DNA of 42,159 nucleotides from Gammaproteobacteria bacterium (GCA_028821145.1 JAPPHC010000036.1:1-42159), one strand, 5' to 3'; shown: positions 25,417-33,490, numbered from the stretch's first letter. A program made the numbers and translations. The notes: a model not told the origin generated them from the letters alone.

Positions 25417-26264
25417 TGCGCCGCGCCTTCCGCAAGCCGCCAGGAGTCGCCTTCGCGCCGGGCCCGGCCTTCGCGTTCAAGCTTCAGAAGGTGGGCCTCG
25501 AGAGACAGGGCCGCCACCGGATGCAGGCGGTCGGGCACGTCGTCGTACACCCGGGGAAGGATAGCCTCAAGCGCGGCGGGGCCGAGCGCATCCATGGCCG
25601 AGACCACCTTTTCCTCGCGCCGTTCACGATGCGCGATCAGGCCCCTGATCTCTTCCCTGGGCCGATCGATCCAGTGACCATGCCCGGGCGCCATGGCGCG
25701 TATGGGCAGATCGAGCAGCCGGCCGAGCGAGGCCAGGTAGGCGCTCATGTCGCCGTCGGGAGGCGCAATGACCACGGTCGAGCCCTGCATGATGTGATCG
25801 CCGGTGAACAGCACGCCCCGCGGCGCGTGCCACCAGCAGAAGTGGTTGGATGCATGGCCGGGCGTATGCACGGCCCGAAGCACAAAACCGCCCAGGTCGA
25901 ACTCCTGGCCGTCGTTCGGCTGCACGGCGGGACAAAAACTCGAATCCTGACGGTCGCCAGGCGGAGGAGTCGGGCCGATCAACGAAGCGCCCGTGAGCTC
26001 CGCCAGCAGCGCGGCGCCCGGCGAGTGGTCGGGGTGAGTGTGGGTGACCAGAATCCAGCGCACCTCCCCCGGGGCCTGGTCCACGATGTTCTCGACGTGC
26101 CGGGCCGAAGCGGGCCCCGGATCCAGTACCGCTATTTCCTTTTTCCCGAGAATCCAGGTATTGGTGCCGGGGCCGGTCATGGTCCCGGCATTGAACGCGG
26201 TCAGGCGCCGGATCGAGGGCGCAAGGTCCACCAGGTCCCCGGGCGTTATGGCATCGGCCGGCAT
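25413..26264 (-). CDS. Metallo-beta-lactamase-fold hydrolase (LACTB2-like)
   Basis: A 283-residue MBL-fold protein. The zinc motif is THTHPDH (His75, His77, Asp79, His80); further ligands lie in HTPGHASNH and FTGDHIMQGS. A C-terminal winged-helix-like segment (about 215-275, ALSLEAHLLKLEREGRARRE) is typical of the LACTB2 branch, whose members act as thioesterases or nucleases. Cytoplasmic. The start shares one base with the Nudix stop (TGATG). Coupling with Nudix and GNAT genes suggests handling of CoA- or nucleotide-linked metabolites, which is inference. Confidence 0.9.
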   Translation of the reverse strand: MPADAITPGDLVDLAPSIRRLTAFNAGTMTGPGTNTWILGKKEIAVLDPGPASARHVENIVDQAPGEVRWILVTHTHPDHSPGAALLAELTGASLIGPTPPPGDRQDSSFCPAVQPNDGQEFDLGGFVLRAVHTPGHASNHFCWWHAPRGVLFTGDHIMQGSTVVIAPPDGDMSAYLASLGRLLDLPIRAMAPGHGHWIDRPREEIRGLIAHRERREEKVVSAMDALGPAALEAILPRVYDDVPDRLHPVAALSLEAHLLKLEREGRARREGDSWRLAEGAAQ

Positions 26265-27070
26265 CAGGTCACCGGGTAGTGCTTCATGCTGAACGGGCCG
26301 AGCACTTCGCCGGTCGGCAGACAGGACATCAGTTTTCCGTCAATTCGCCGCACCTCCGGCCGGGTGACGGGGACGGAACCGCGGCCGGCGGAGGCCGCCC
26401 ATGCCATCGCCTTGTCAACATTTCCCATCTCACGCAATGTTCGCAGAAAATGCCGGGTCGGATGAGCCAGCGGGATTTCCTGCCGCAGCGCCCGGTCCGG
26501 CTCGAACCACCGCGCCTGCAAAACCTCCCTTCCGTCCGCTTGGGCTTTCAGGCCGGGCGATGATTCCGCCAAGAAGAAGCGCGTGGAGAATCGTCTCGGC
26601 GCCGCGCTGGGCGTTATCCAGTGAGAAACGTAGCGCATGCGCCTGACCGGCAGTTTCCAGTTTGCCCGACGGCACAGTTCGGCAAACCGGACCCGGCCGC
26701 CAATCAGCGCCTTGCGTTCCATGAGCGGGGCGCGCCGCGCCTGACCGCGGTCGTTCACCGCGAGCAGCAACCCGGCCTCCTCGAAGGTTTCGCGGATGGC
26801 CGCCACCCAGTAGGCCAGTCCGTCCCGGCGTACGGCCAGCAATCGGCTGGCGCGATCGTCCCCGAGCCCGAGGCAGCGGCGGTAAAGCGCCGGATCGCGG
26901 TCCTGGTCATCCAGAACTCCGCCCGGGAAGACCCACGCGCCGCCGAAAGCGCCCCGCTGTATCCGCCGAAGCATCAGCACCTCCAGCCCGGCGCGGCCCC
27001 GGCGAAGCAGCATGAGCGTCGTCGAAGGCAGGGGCGGGCGTGGAAACGGGGAGGCGTTCGCGGCGGGCAT
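26264..27070 (-). CDS. Nudix hydrolase (NUDT19/NUDT7-like)
   Basis: A 268-residue Nudix protein, larger than a bare 130-residue domain. It starts with a proline-rich tail (PFPRPPLPS), then LMLRRIQRGAFGGAWVFPGG (about 32-51). The Nudix box is split: the GG part and RETFEEAGLL (residues 93-102) are separated by an insertion of about 25 residues, as in CoA-diphosphatase-like NUDT19. The C-terminal part holds HPTRHFLRTL. It probably cleaves CoA esters or a nucleoside diphosphate derivative in the cytoplasm. First gene of the operon that continues with the metallohydrolase, GNAT and DUF2878 genes; divergent from the SDR at 27122, with 51 bases between starts. Confidence 0.88.
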   Translation of the reverse strand: MPAANASPFPRPPLPSTTLMLLRRGRAGLEVLMLRRIQRGAFGGAWVFPGGVLDDQDRDPALYRRCLGLGDDRASRLLAVRRDGLAYWVAAIRETFEEAGLLLAVNDRGQARRAPLMERKALIGGRVRFAELCRRANWKLPVRRMRYVSHWITPSAAPRRFSTRFFLAESSPGLKAQADGREVLQARWFEPDRALRQEIPLAHPTRHFLRTLREMGNVDKAMAWAASAGRGSVPVTRPEVRRIDGKLMSCLPTGEVLGPFSMKHYPVT

Positions 27071-27121
27071 GGCGACAAGATGCTAGCATCGCGCATCTTG
27101 CCGGAGATTGAGGGTAGCGGA

Positions 27122-27880
27122 ATGCGATTTGACGAGCGGTCGGTAGTCATTACGGGAGCCGCCGGCGGGCTTGGACAGGCCTACGCGGTGGAATTCGCCC
27201 GCCTGGGCGCACGCCTGATGCTCTGCGACCTCAGGGATTGCGACGAAAGCGAAGCGCTGGCGCGCGAACAGGGCGCGGAGGTCCTGACCGCGAAGGTGGA
27301 CGTGACGTCGCTTTCCGATCTCGAAGCCATGGCCGCCCGGACCGCCGAGGCCTACGGGAGGATCGACGTGCTCGTGAACAACGCCGGCTGGTGGGGCAAC
27401 CTTGAGCTCACGCGATTCGACGAAGTGGAGGAAGAGCTCTGGGACGCAACCATGGCGGTGAACGTGAAGGGCGTATGGCTGGCCAGCCGGGCAGCCGCGC
27501 AGCACATGAAATCGGGCGACGGCGGGTCCATCATCAATATCGCCTCGCTGGCCGCGACCTACGGGATGGCCAATGTCATTCACTACACCACCTCCAAGGC
27601 CGCGGTAATCGGGCTGACGCGCGGCCTGGCGAGGGAAATGGGGCGCTACAACGTGCGCGTCAATGCAGTCGCGCCGAACATCGTGTCGACACAGGCGTCT
27701 GCGGAGTTCTTCGGCGACAAGTACGACAAGGCCATCGGCGCGACCACCTCGCAGCAGGCGATCCGAAGGCCGCTGGACAGCTCGGACGTGGTCGGCGCCG
27801 TTCTGTGGCTGGCCAGCGACCTGAGCGGAATGACCACCGGCCAGACCCTGATGGTGGACGGCGGCGTGACCTTCCTCTAG
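27122..27880 (+). CDS. Short-chain dehydrogenase/reductase (FabG-like, cytoplasmic)
   Basis: A 252-residue classical SDR with no signal peptide: TGAAGGLG (residues 11-18), Asp60 in KVDVT, NNAG (86-89), catalytic Ser142, Tyr155 and Lys159 (YTTSK), and a C-terminal GQTLMVDGG loop. It reduces or oxidises an alcohol or ketone with NAD(P). The upstream frame is open for 500 bases, but the Rossmann fold begins exactly at this ATG and a GAGGG site lies before it. It stands alone, convergent with the exported SDR. Substrate unknown; with its neighbours, a hydroxysteroid- or hydroxyacyl-type compound is possible. Confidence 0.9.
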   Translation: MRFDERSVVITGAAGGLGQAYAVEFARLGARLMLCDLRDCDESEALAREQGAEVLTAKVDVTSLSDLEAMAARTAEAYGRIDVLVNNAGWWGNLELTRFDEVEEELWDATMAVNVKGVWLASRAAAQHMKSGDGGSIINIASLAATYGMANVIHYTTSKAAVIGLTRGLAREMGRYNVRVNAVAPNIVSTQASAEFFGDKYDKAIGATTSQQAIRRPLDSSDVVGAVLWLASDLSGMTTGQTLMVDGGVTFL

Positions 27881-27884
27881 AGAG

Positions 27885-28679
27885 CTAGAAAGGCTGGCGC
27901 TCGCCTGTGTAGCGGATGAATGCGCCGGAATCGTCCGGCGTCAGGTTCTCGATTACCTCGATCATGCCGGCGATACTCTCGGACGGCTCGATAAAGCCCT
28001 TGATTCCCGCCCGTTCGACCATTTCCGCTATCTTTTCCACTTTCACGGTGCCCGGAGAGAGAAGGGTCGCGGTAATGCCCTTGCGCTTCGAATCGGCGGC
28101 GACTCCTACCATCATCATGTTGAGCGCGGCCTTGCTCGAGCGATACCAGTAGATTCCCCCTTTTCCGCCGGACTCGCCTTCAAAGGAGCCGGCCAGTGAA
28201 CTGATGGCCACTATTTTCTTCTGATCGCTGGCCTCCACGTTGTCCATGAAAGCCTCGCTGACCTTGAGCGCGCCCAGGGCGTTGGTGCGGAAGAAATGTA
28301 CCGCCATGTCATAGTCCAGCGTGCCGAGGGTTTGCGGCCTCGGCTTGGTGAAGTCGCCGGTGATGCCGGCATTGTTGATGAGCACATCGATCGGCATGCC
28401 GTCCAGCTTTGCCGCCAGCGCGTCGATACTGGCGTGGTCGGTCACGTCCAGCTTTTCCGCGCGAACATCGGGATACTGCCCCTCAAGCGCCGCCAGGGTG
28501 TCGGGCGTCGTGGCGCGGCGGTGGGTGGCGATCACGGTCCATCCCCGGTCCGCGTACTGCTTGGCGAATTCCAGTCCGATTCCGCTGTTGGAACCGGTAA
28601 TCAGCACTGTCTGCGCCTGCGCGGCGGACATCAGTACGAACGAGGCCAAAAGGCCGGCAGCGATTGTGGCGTTGCGCAT
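27885..28679 (-). CDS. Exported short-chain dehydrogenase/reductase
   Basis: A 264-residue SDR whose first 22 residues (MRNATIAAGLLASFVLMSAAQA) form a textbook Sec signal peptide directly before the first beta strand QTVLITGSNSGIG. The glycine motif is at 28-35, NNAG at 102-105, Ser160/Ser161, and YRSSK with Tyr179 and Lys183. All catalytic parts are intact. The overall layout (SNSGIGLEFAKQYADRGWTVIATHR; TLGTLDYD; FYR/WYR before SSK) closely resembles the exported SDR at 3468-4307, so the two are paralogues. NAD(P) is not normally available in the periplasm, which makes location and cofactor source a puzzle. Divergent from the FAD monooxygenase gene. Confidence 0.88.
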   Translation of the reverse strand: MRNATIAAGLLASFVLMSAAQAQTVLITGSNSGIGLEFAKQYADRGWTVIATHRRATTPDTLAALEGQYPDVRAEKLDVTDHASIDALAAKLDGMPIDVLINNAGITGDFTKPRPQTLGTLDYDMAVHFFRTNALGALKVSEAFMDNVEASDQKKIVAISSLAGSFEGESGGKGGIYWYRSSKAALNMMMVGVAADSKRKGITATLLSPGTVKVEKIAEMVERAGIKGFIEPSESIAGMIEVIENLTPDDSGAFIRYTGERQPF

Positions 28680-28693
28680 AGGTAATTCCCGCA

Positions 28694-28740
28694 GAACATC
28701 AGGGCACGCATTGTATCCCCCGGGGAAACGCCTGATGTTC
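28694..28740. promoter_or_regulatory. Inverted repeat in divergent promoter region
   Basis: Arms GAACATCAGG (28694-28703) and CCTGATGTTC (28731-28740) are perfect and 27 bases apart, with an inner TCCCCCGGGGA palindrome (28716-28726). The spacer is 98 bp between the starts of the exported SDR and the FAD monooxygenase. A likely operator for a dimeric regulator, not encoded next to it. Confidence 0.45.
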
Positions 28741-28777
28741 GCCGAAGCGCATCAACACGAGCATACAATTCCGGCGG

Positions 28778-29947
28778 ATGAGTGACCAGCCCGTCATGTT
28801 GATCGGCGCCGGAATGGGTGGCCTTACGTGTGCGCTGGCCATGCAGCGGGCGGGCATTGCCGTGAAGGTGTACGAGCAGGCGCCGGAACTGGCCGAGGTA
28901 GGAGCAGGGCTTACTCTGAGTCCCAACGGCTCGAAGGCGCTGATCGGCCTGGGCCTGGAAAGCGAACTGGCGGAACTGGCGGACCCTCCGTCCTACCAGG
29001 CCGTGCATCATTATCAGACTGGGCGCGTTCTGGTTCGCATCGATCGCGGAGATTTGACGCTTGAGCAGTATGGTGCGCCCTATTACCAGATCCACAGGGC
29101 GGACCTGCACCGGATGCTCGCCGACGCGGTGCGGGCAAACGACCCGGATGGCATTTGCCTCGGCCATGAATTCGAGCGATTCACCCAGGACGCGACCGGC
29201 GTAACGGCCTACTTCACCAACGGCAACAGCGCTTCCGGGCGCGCCCTGGTCGGCTGCGACGGGGTGAAATCGCCGGTGCGCTCGCAAATGCACGTACAGG
29301 AGTCGCCGAAATTCACCCGTTACGTCGCCTGGCGCGGGCTGGCGCCCGCGGCCAAGGTGCCGGCCGAAGCAGTGGACCCACCTTCGGGCATATACATAGG
29401 ACCCGGGCATCTGTTCGTGCGTTACCTGATCCGCGGAGGCGAAACCGTGAACTACGTCGCTTTCGTGGAACGGGACGACTGGCAGGTGGAAAGCTGGTCG
29501 CAACGATCGACCGTGAAGGAAGTGCTGGACGAATTCTCGGAATTTCATGAACTGGTGCGTGCGATCATCGGCTCCACCCCGCCGGAACTCTGCTACAAGT
29601 GGGGCCTGTTCTCGCGCCGGCCGCTGGAGTCCTGGAGCGTGGGGCGGGTGTCGCTGCTGGGAGACGCCGCGCATCCCACCCTGCCCTTCATGGGTCAGGG
29701 CGCCGTAATGGCGATCGAGGACGGAATCGTCCTGGCGCGATGCATGGCAAAAGCCGACAACCTGTCCGAGGCGTTTCTGCGCTATGAATCCGCCCGCGTG
29801 GCGCGAACCACGATGGTCATGGAGAACTCGGCAAGGATCATCCATCGTTTCTTCGCGCCCGATACCGACCGCTTCGCCGAAGGCAACAATCAGAACGAGG
29901 AGTCGCTGGGCCTGTTCCACTACGACGCCTGGGGGGTTCCGGTATAA
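28778..29947 (+). CDS. FAD-dependent aromatic monooxygenase (salicylate hydroxylase-like)
   Basis: A 389-residue single-component group A flavoprotein monooxygenase. The FAD Rossmann motif GAGMGG is at 10-15, the DG motif GCDGVKSPVR at 159-168, and the second FAD motif LLGDAAHPTLPFMGQG at about 293-308. Such enzymes hydroxylate phenolic rings with NAD(P)H and oxygen, salicylate and 3-hydroxybenzoate being common substrates. It is read in the same direction as the three Rieske oxygenase genes, the first of which starts 31 bases after its stop, so all four likely form one operon for oxidative ring chemistry. Cytoplasmic. The specific substrate is not readable. Confidence 0.9.
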   Translation: MSDQPVMLIGAGMGGLTCALAMQRAGIAVKVYEQAPELAEVGAGLTLSPNGSKALIGLGLESELAELADPPSYQAVHHYQTGRVLVRIDRGDLTLEQYGAPYYQIHRADLHRMLADAVRANDPDGICLGHEFERFTQDATGVTAYFTNGNSASGRALVGCDGVKSPVRSQMHVQESPKFTRYVAWRGLAPAAKVPAEAVDPPSGIYIGPGHLFVRYLIRGGETVNYVAFVERDDWQVESWSQRSTVKEVLDEFSEFHELVRAIIGSTPPELCYKWGLFSRRPLESWSVGRVSLLGDAAHPTLPFMGQGAVMAIEDGIVLARCMAKADNLSEAFLRYESARVARTTMVMENSARIIHRFFAPDTDRFAEGNNQNEESLGLFHYDAWGVPV

Positions 29948-29978
29948 ACTAGGTGCCCTGTAATCCAGGAGCACAGCC

Positions 29979-31124
29979 ATGTTCATCAACTTCTGGTATC
30001 CGGCGGTCGAGTCGGAGAAACTCGAGGACAAGCCGCTCAAACAACGCATGCTGGGTCAGGATTTCGTGCTGTGGCGCGACGAGGAAGGTCAGGCCCATTG
30101 CCTCAGCAATACCTGCTGCCACCGTGGCGGCTCGCTTGGCGACGGAGTGGTGGAAGACAGTTGCGTGCAATGTCCGTACCACGGCTGGCGATTCAACGGC
30201 GACGGGCAGTGCGTGCGCGTGCCGTCCATCGGCATGAAGGCCAAGCCGCCCGGGCGGGCGCGGGTGGACTCCTATCCGGTCATGGAGCGCTACGGCCTGG
30301 TTTTCTGCTTCCTCGGCGACCTCGACGAATCGGAACGGCCGCCACTGCTCGAGATCAAGGAGTGGGGCCAGGAAGGCTGGTCGTCCACCATCCAGTCATT
30401 CGAATGGAACTTCAACTACAAGCGATCAATCGAAAACGGCATCGACCCGGCCCATAACGAGTTCGTGCATCCCACCCATGGCATGAGGGGCATGGACGAG
30501 AACTACAAGGTACGCGAGCTGGACATGCGCGAGACCGACTGGGGCACGGGCTTCTTCAACAAGGTCTATGCGCCGCCTCTGGCCGAAAAGAAGATGCGCG
30601 AGGCGTCCGGCGAAACAAAGAACCGCACGATCAGGGTCGGCACCGGCCATCACGGGCCGGCCTCCGTGTGGACCTTCATCAATCCCACTCCGGTCATGCA
30701 CATCTACCAGTATCTTTACGAATCGCCGATCGACGAGGACAACACGCGGCTGTTCCTGGTCAACATGCGCAACTTCATGCTGGAAGACATCTATGACGAT
30801 ACCATGATGGAGCGGAACCAGTACGTGGCGACCCAGGACCGGGACGTGCTGTACGAACTCCACCCGAAGATCACACCGCGGGTCAATACCAAGGAACTGT
30901 TTACCCCCTCGGACTATCCGATCGGGCGCTACCGGGAATGGCTGAAGGAATGGGAAGCGCGCGGCTGGCGCATCGATCTGGACAAGGTTCGCGAGCAGGA
31001 ACGCCATACGGCGTTCGCCATACCGAGCCCGGAACGGCGCAAGAAGAAGGGCTGGGTGATCGATCCCATCCCGCTGATGCCGGCGACGCCGGCGCGGGCG
31101 GTGGAGACCGACCAGGCCGCCTGA
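29979..31124 (+). CDS. Rieske oxygenase alpha subunit, tandem copy 1
   Basis: A 381-residue Rieske non-haem iron oxygenase. Rieske ligands: Cys46 and His48 in CCHRGG, Cys65 and His68 in CPYH. Iron site: Asp156, His159 and His164 in GIDPAHNEFVH. Length and layout fit the alpha subunits of vanillate-demethylase/phenoxybenzoate-type enzymes that work with a separate reductase, which is not in the window. AGGAG lies before the ATG; copies 2 and 3 lack such a site and depend on coupling. The unit repeats every 1149 bp. From base 30876 to its end and on into copy 2 the DNA is identical to the copy 2/copy 3 junction. Substrate unknown; ring hydroxylation or O-demethylation is likely. Confidence 0.92.
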   Translation: MFINFWYPAVESEKLEDKPLKQRMLGQDFVLWRDEEGQAHCLSNTCCHRGGSLGDGVVEDSCVQCPYHGWRFNGDGQCVRVPSIGMKAKPPGRARVDSYPVMERYGLVFCFLGDLDESERPPLLEIKEWGQEGWSSTIQSFEWNFNYKRSIENGIDPAHNEFVHPTHGMRGMDENYKVRELDMRETDWGTGFFNKVYAPPLAEKKMREASGETKNRTIRVGTGHHGPASVWTFINPTPVMHIYQYLYESPIDEDNTRLFLVNMRNFMLEDIYDDTMMERNQYVATQDRDVLYELHPKITPRVNTKELFTPSDYPIGRYREWLKEWEARGWRIDLDKVREQERHTAFAIPSPERRKKKGWVIDPIPLMPATPARAVETDQAA

Positions 31125-31339
31125 TCCATGTTCATCAACTTCTGGTATCCCGCGGTCGAGTCCGGGAAGCTGGAAGGAGCGCCGCTGAAGAGGCGCATGC
31201 TCGGCCAGGACTTCGTGCTGTGGCGCGACGAGGACGGCCAGGCCCATTGCCTGAGTAACACCTGCTGCCACCGCGGCGGTTCGCTTGGCGATGGCGTCGT
31301 GGAAGACAGTTGCGTGCAATGTCCGTACCACGGCTGGCG
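30876..31339 (+). repeat. 464-bp perfect direct repeat, first occurrence
   Basis: This tract covers the 3' end of Rieske copy 1, the 3-base spacer and the first 212 bases of copy 2. It is identical, base for base by eye, to 32025-32488. The offset of 1149 bp equals the tandem unit. Flanking parts of the genes differ clearly, so the identity is recent. Confidence 0.9.
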
Positions 31340-32273
31340 TTTCAACGGCGAGGGCCAGTGCGTGCGGGTGCCTTCCATCGGCATGAAGGCCAAGCCGCCC
31401 GGGCGGGCGCGAGTGGATTCCTATCCGGTCACGGAACGCTACGGCCTGGTTTTCTGTTTCCTCGGCGACCTCGACGAGTCCGAACGCCCGCCGATCCTTG
31501 AAATTCCCGAATGGGGACAAGAAGGCTGGTCGTCCACTATCCAGTCATTCGAATGGAACATCGACTACAAGCGCTCAATCGAGAACGGCCTCGACCCGGC
31601 GCATAACGAGTTCGTGCATCCCACCCATGGCATGAAGGGTCTGGACGAAAACTACCGTGTCCGGGAGTTGGACATTCGCGAGACCGACTGGGGCACGGGA
31701 TTCTTCAACGAGGTCTTCGCGCCGCCCCTGGCCGAAAAGAAGATGCACGAGGCATCCGGGCGGAACAAGGCTCATACCATCAACGTGGGTGCCGGCCATC
31801 ACGGACCAGCGTCCAAGTGGACCAACATCAATCCCACTCCGGTCATGCATATCTACCAGTACCTCTTCGAATGTCCGATCGACGAGGACAACACATGGAT
31901 TATCCTGATTAACATGCGCAACTTCATGCTGGAAGACATCTACGACGAAACCATGATGGAGCGGAACCAGTACGTGGCGACTCAGGACCGGGACATCCTC
32001 CTGAATCTGCATCCGAGGATCACGCCGCGGGTCAATACCAAGGAACTGTTTACCCCCTCGGACTATCCGATCGGGCGCTACCGGGAATGGCTGAAGGAAT
32101 GGGAAGCGCGCGGCTGGCGCATCGATCTGGACAAGGTTCGCGAGCAGGAACGCCATACGGCGTTCGCCATACCGAGCCCGGAACGGCGCAAGAAGAAGGG
32201 CTGGGTGATCGATCCCATCCCGCTGATGCCGGCGACGCCGGCGCGGGCGGTGGAGACCGACCAGGCCGCCTGA
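31128..32273 (+). CDS. Rieske oxygenase alpha subunit, tandem copy 2
   Basis: 381 residues, with the same Rieske (Cys46, His48, Cys65, His68) and iron (DPAHNEFVH) sites as copy 1. It starts 3 bases after the stop of copy 1 with no own ribosome site, so its translation is coupled. Its first 70 residues are nearly identical to copy 3 and its last 80 are identical to copy 1, while the middle (about 200-300: NKAHTINVGAGHHGPASKWTN...) is its own. Cysteine appears in FECPIDEDNTWI, unlike the neighbours. Catalytic residues are intact, so it is probably active, perhaps on a slightly different substrate or as part of a mixed oligomer. Confidence 0.92.
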   Translation: MFINFWYPAVESGKLEGAPLKRRMLGQDFVLWRDEDGQAHCLSNTCCHRGGSLGDGVVEDSCVQCPYHGWRFNGEGQCVRVPSIGMKAKPPGRARVDSYPVTERYGLVFCFLGDLDESERPPILEIPEWGQEGWSSTIQSFEWNIDYKRSIENGLDPAHNEFVHPTHGMKGLDENYRVRELDIRETDWGTGFFNEVFAPPLAEKKMHEASGRNKAHTINVGAGHHGPASKWTNINPTPVMHIYQYLFECPIDEDNTWIILINMRNFMLEDIYDETMMERNQYVATQDRDILLNLHPRITPRVNTKELFTPSDYPIGRYREWLKEWEARGWRIDLDKVREQERHTAFAIPSPERRKKKGWVIDPIPLMPATPARAVETDQAA

Positions 32274-32488
32274 TCCATGTTCATCAACTTCTGGTATCCC
32301 GCGGTCGAGTCCGGGAAGCTGGAAGGAGCGCCGCTGAAGAGGCGCATGCTCGGCCAGGACTTCGTGCTGTGGCGCGACGAGGACGGCCAGGCCCATTGCC
32401 TGAGTAACACCTGCTGCCACCGCGGCGGTTCGCTTGGCGATGGCGTCGTGGAAGACAGTTGCGTGCAATGTCCGTACCACGGCTGGCG
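32025..32488 (+). repeat. 464-bp perfect direct repeat, second occurrence
   Basis: Covers the 3' end of Rieske copy 2, the spacer and the first 212 bases of copy 3; identical to 30876-31339. The first mismatches outside are at 32024 (G against A at 30875) and 32489 (G against T at 31340). Confidence 0.9.
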
Positions 32489-33422
32489 GTTCAACGGCGA
32501 CGGGCAGTGCGTGCGCGTGCCCTCCATCGGCATGAAGGCCAGGCCGCCCGGGCGGGCGCGAGTGGATTCCTACCCCGTCACGGAACGCTACGGCCTGGTT
32601 TTCTGTTTCCTGGGCGACCTCGACGATTCCGAACGGCCGCCGATACTTGAAATCCCGGAGTGGGGACAGGAAGGCTGGCAGCCCACGCTTCAGTATTTCG
32701 AATGGGAAGTCGAATACAGGCGCGCGGTGGAAAACGGCATCGACCCGGCCCACAACGAATTCGTCCACGACACCCACGGCATGAAGGGGGAGGACGAGAA
32801 CTACAGGGTCAGCGATCTGGACATTCGGGAAACGGACTGGGGCACGGGTTTCTACAATGAGGTGTACGCGCCGCCCCTGCCGGAACGAAGAATGCGCGAG
32901 TCCTCAAAAGTGACCGAGAACAGCACCATTACCGTGGGCACGGGCCATCACGGGCCCGCTTCCGTGTGGACGCATATCAATCCCTCGCCGGTCATGAAGA
33001 TCTATCAGTACTTGTACCGCGTACCCATCGACGAGGTTCTTACGGGCTTGTACATGGTCACGATGCGCAACTTCATGCAGGACGAAGCGCATGACGAAAC
33101 CATCATGAAGCGCAATGAGTACGTCGCGTTCCAGGACCGGGACATCCTTCTTCTCCTGCATCCGAAGCTGGCGCCGCGAACCAGCGCCAAAGACATGCTC
33201 ATGCCGTCGGACTACGCGGTAGGCCGCTACCGCCAATGGCTCGCGGAATGGGAAGCGCGCGGCTGGCTCATCGACACGGAAAAGGTCCGCAAGGCCGACC
33301 CGCATACCGCTTTCGCCATCCCCAGCCCGGGCCGCCGCGTGAAAAAGGGCTGGGTGATCGACCCCATCCCGCTGGTGCCCGCGAAATCCGCGGACGCAGC
33401 AAAGAGCGAGCAGGCCGCTTAG
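32277..33422 (+). CDS. Rieske oxygenase alpha subunit, tandem copy 3
   Basis: 381 residues. The Rieske domain is almost the same as in copies 1 and 2, but the catalytic domain is clearly more diverged (for example EWEVEYRRAVENG, RVPIDEVLTGLYMVTMRNFMQDEA, and KLAPRTSAKDMLMPS), with iron ligands kept in DPAHNEFVH. A pattern of identical electron-entry domain and changed substrate domain suggests a different substrate with the same electron donor. Just past the 464-bp tract the DNA switches to variants shared with copy 1 (GACGGGCAGTGCGTGCGCGT), so the gene is a mosaic. It is followed by a REP-like element and converges with the GPH transporter. Confidence 0.92.
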   Translation: MFINFWYPAVESGKLEGAPLKRRMLGQDFVLWRDEDGQAHCLSNTCCHRGGSLGDGVVEDSCVQCPYHGWRFNGDGQCVRVPSIGMKARPPGRARVDSYPVTERYGLVFCFLGDLDDSERPPILEIPEWGQEGWQPTLQYFEWEVEYRRAVENGIDPAHNEFVHDTHGMKGEDENYRVSDLDIRETDWGTGFYNEVYAPPLPERRMRESSKVTENSTITVGTGHHGPASVWTHINPSPVMKIYQYLYRVPIDEVLTGLYMVTMRNFMQDEAHDETIMKRNEYVAFQDRDILLLLHPKLAPRTSAKDMLMPSDYAVGRYRQWLAEWEARGWLIDTEKVRKADPHTAFAIPSPGRRVKKGWVIDPIPLVPAKSADAAKSEQAA

Positions 33423-33431
33423 CCTGGGAGA

Positions 33432-33487
33432 GAGGGCATCCCGCCCTCCGCGAAGGCGAGACGCCGCGAGGGGCATGCCCTCGCTCG
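33432..33487. repeat. REP-like GC-rich hairpins after the Rieske operon
   Basis: GAGGGC (33432-33437) pairs with GCCCTC (33443-33448). A second unit then follows, whose 27 bases at 33461-33487 match 17158-17184 with one difference. The element lies between the convergent stops of Rieske copy 3 and the transporter. Confidence 0.7.
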
Positions 33488-33490
33488 CAG

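Noticed and set aside
26621-27121. Long N-terminal extension of the SDR at 27122
   Set aside because: The extra 167 residues overlap the Nudix gene on the other strand and have no fold; the Rossmann start and ribosome site fit the ATG at 27122.
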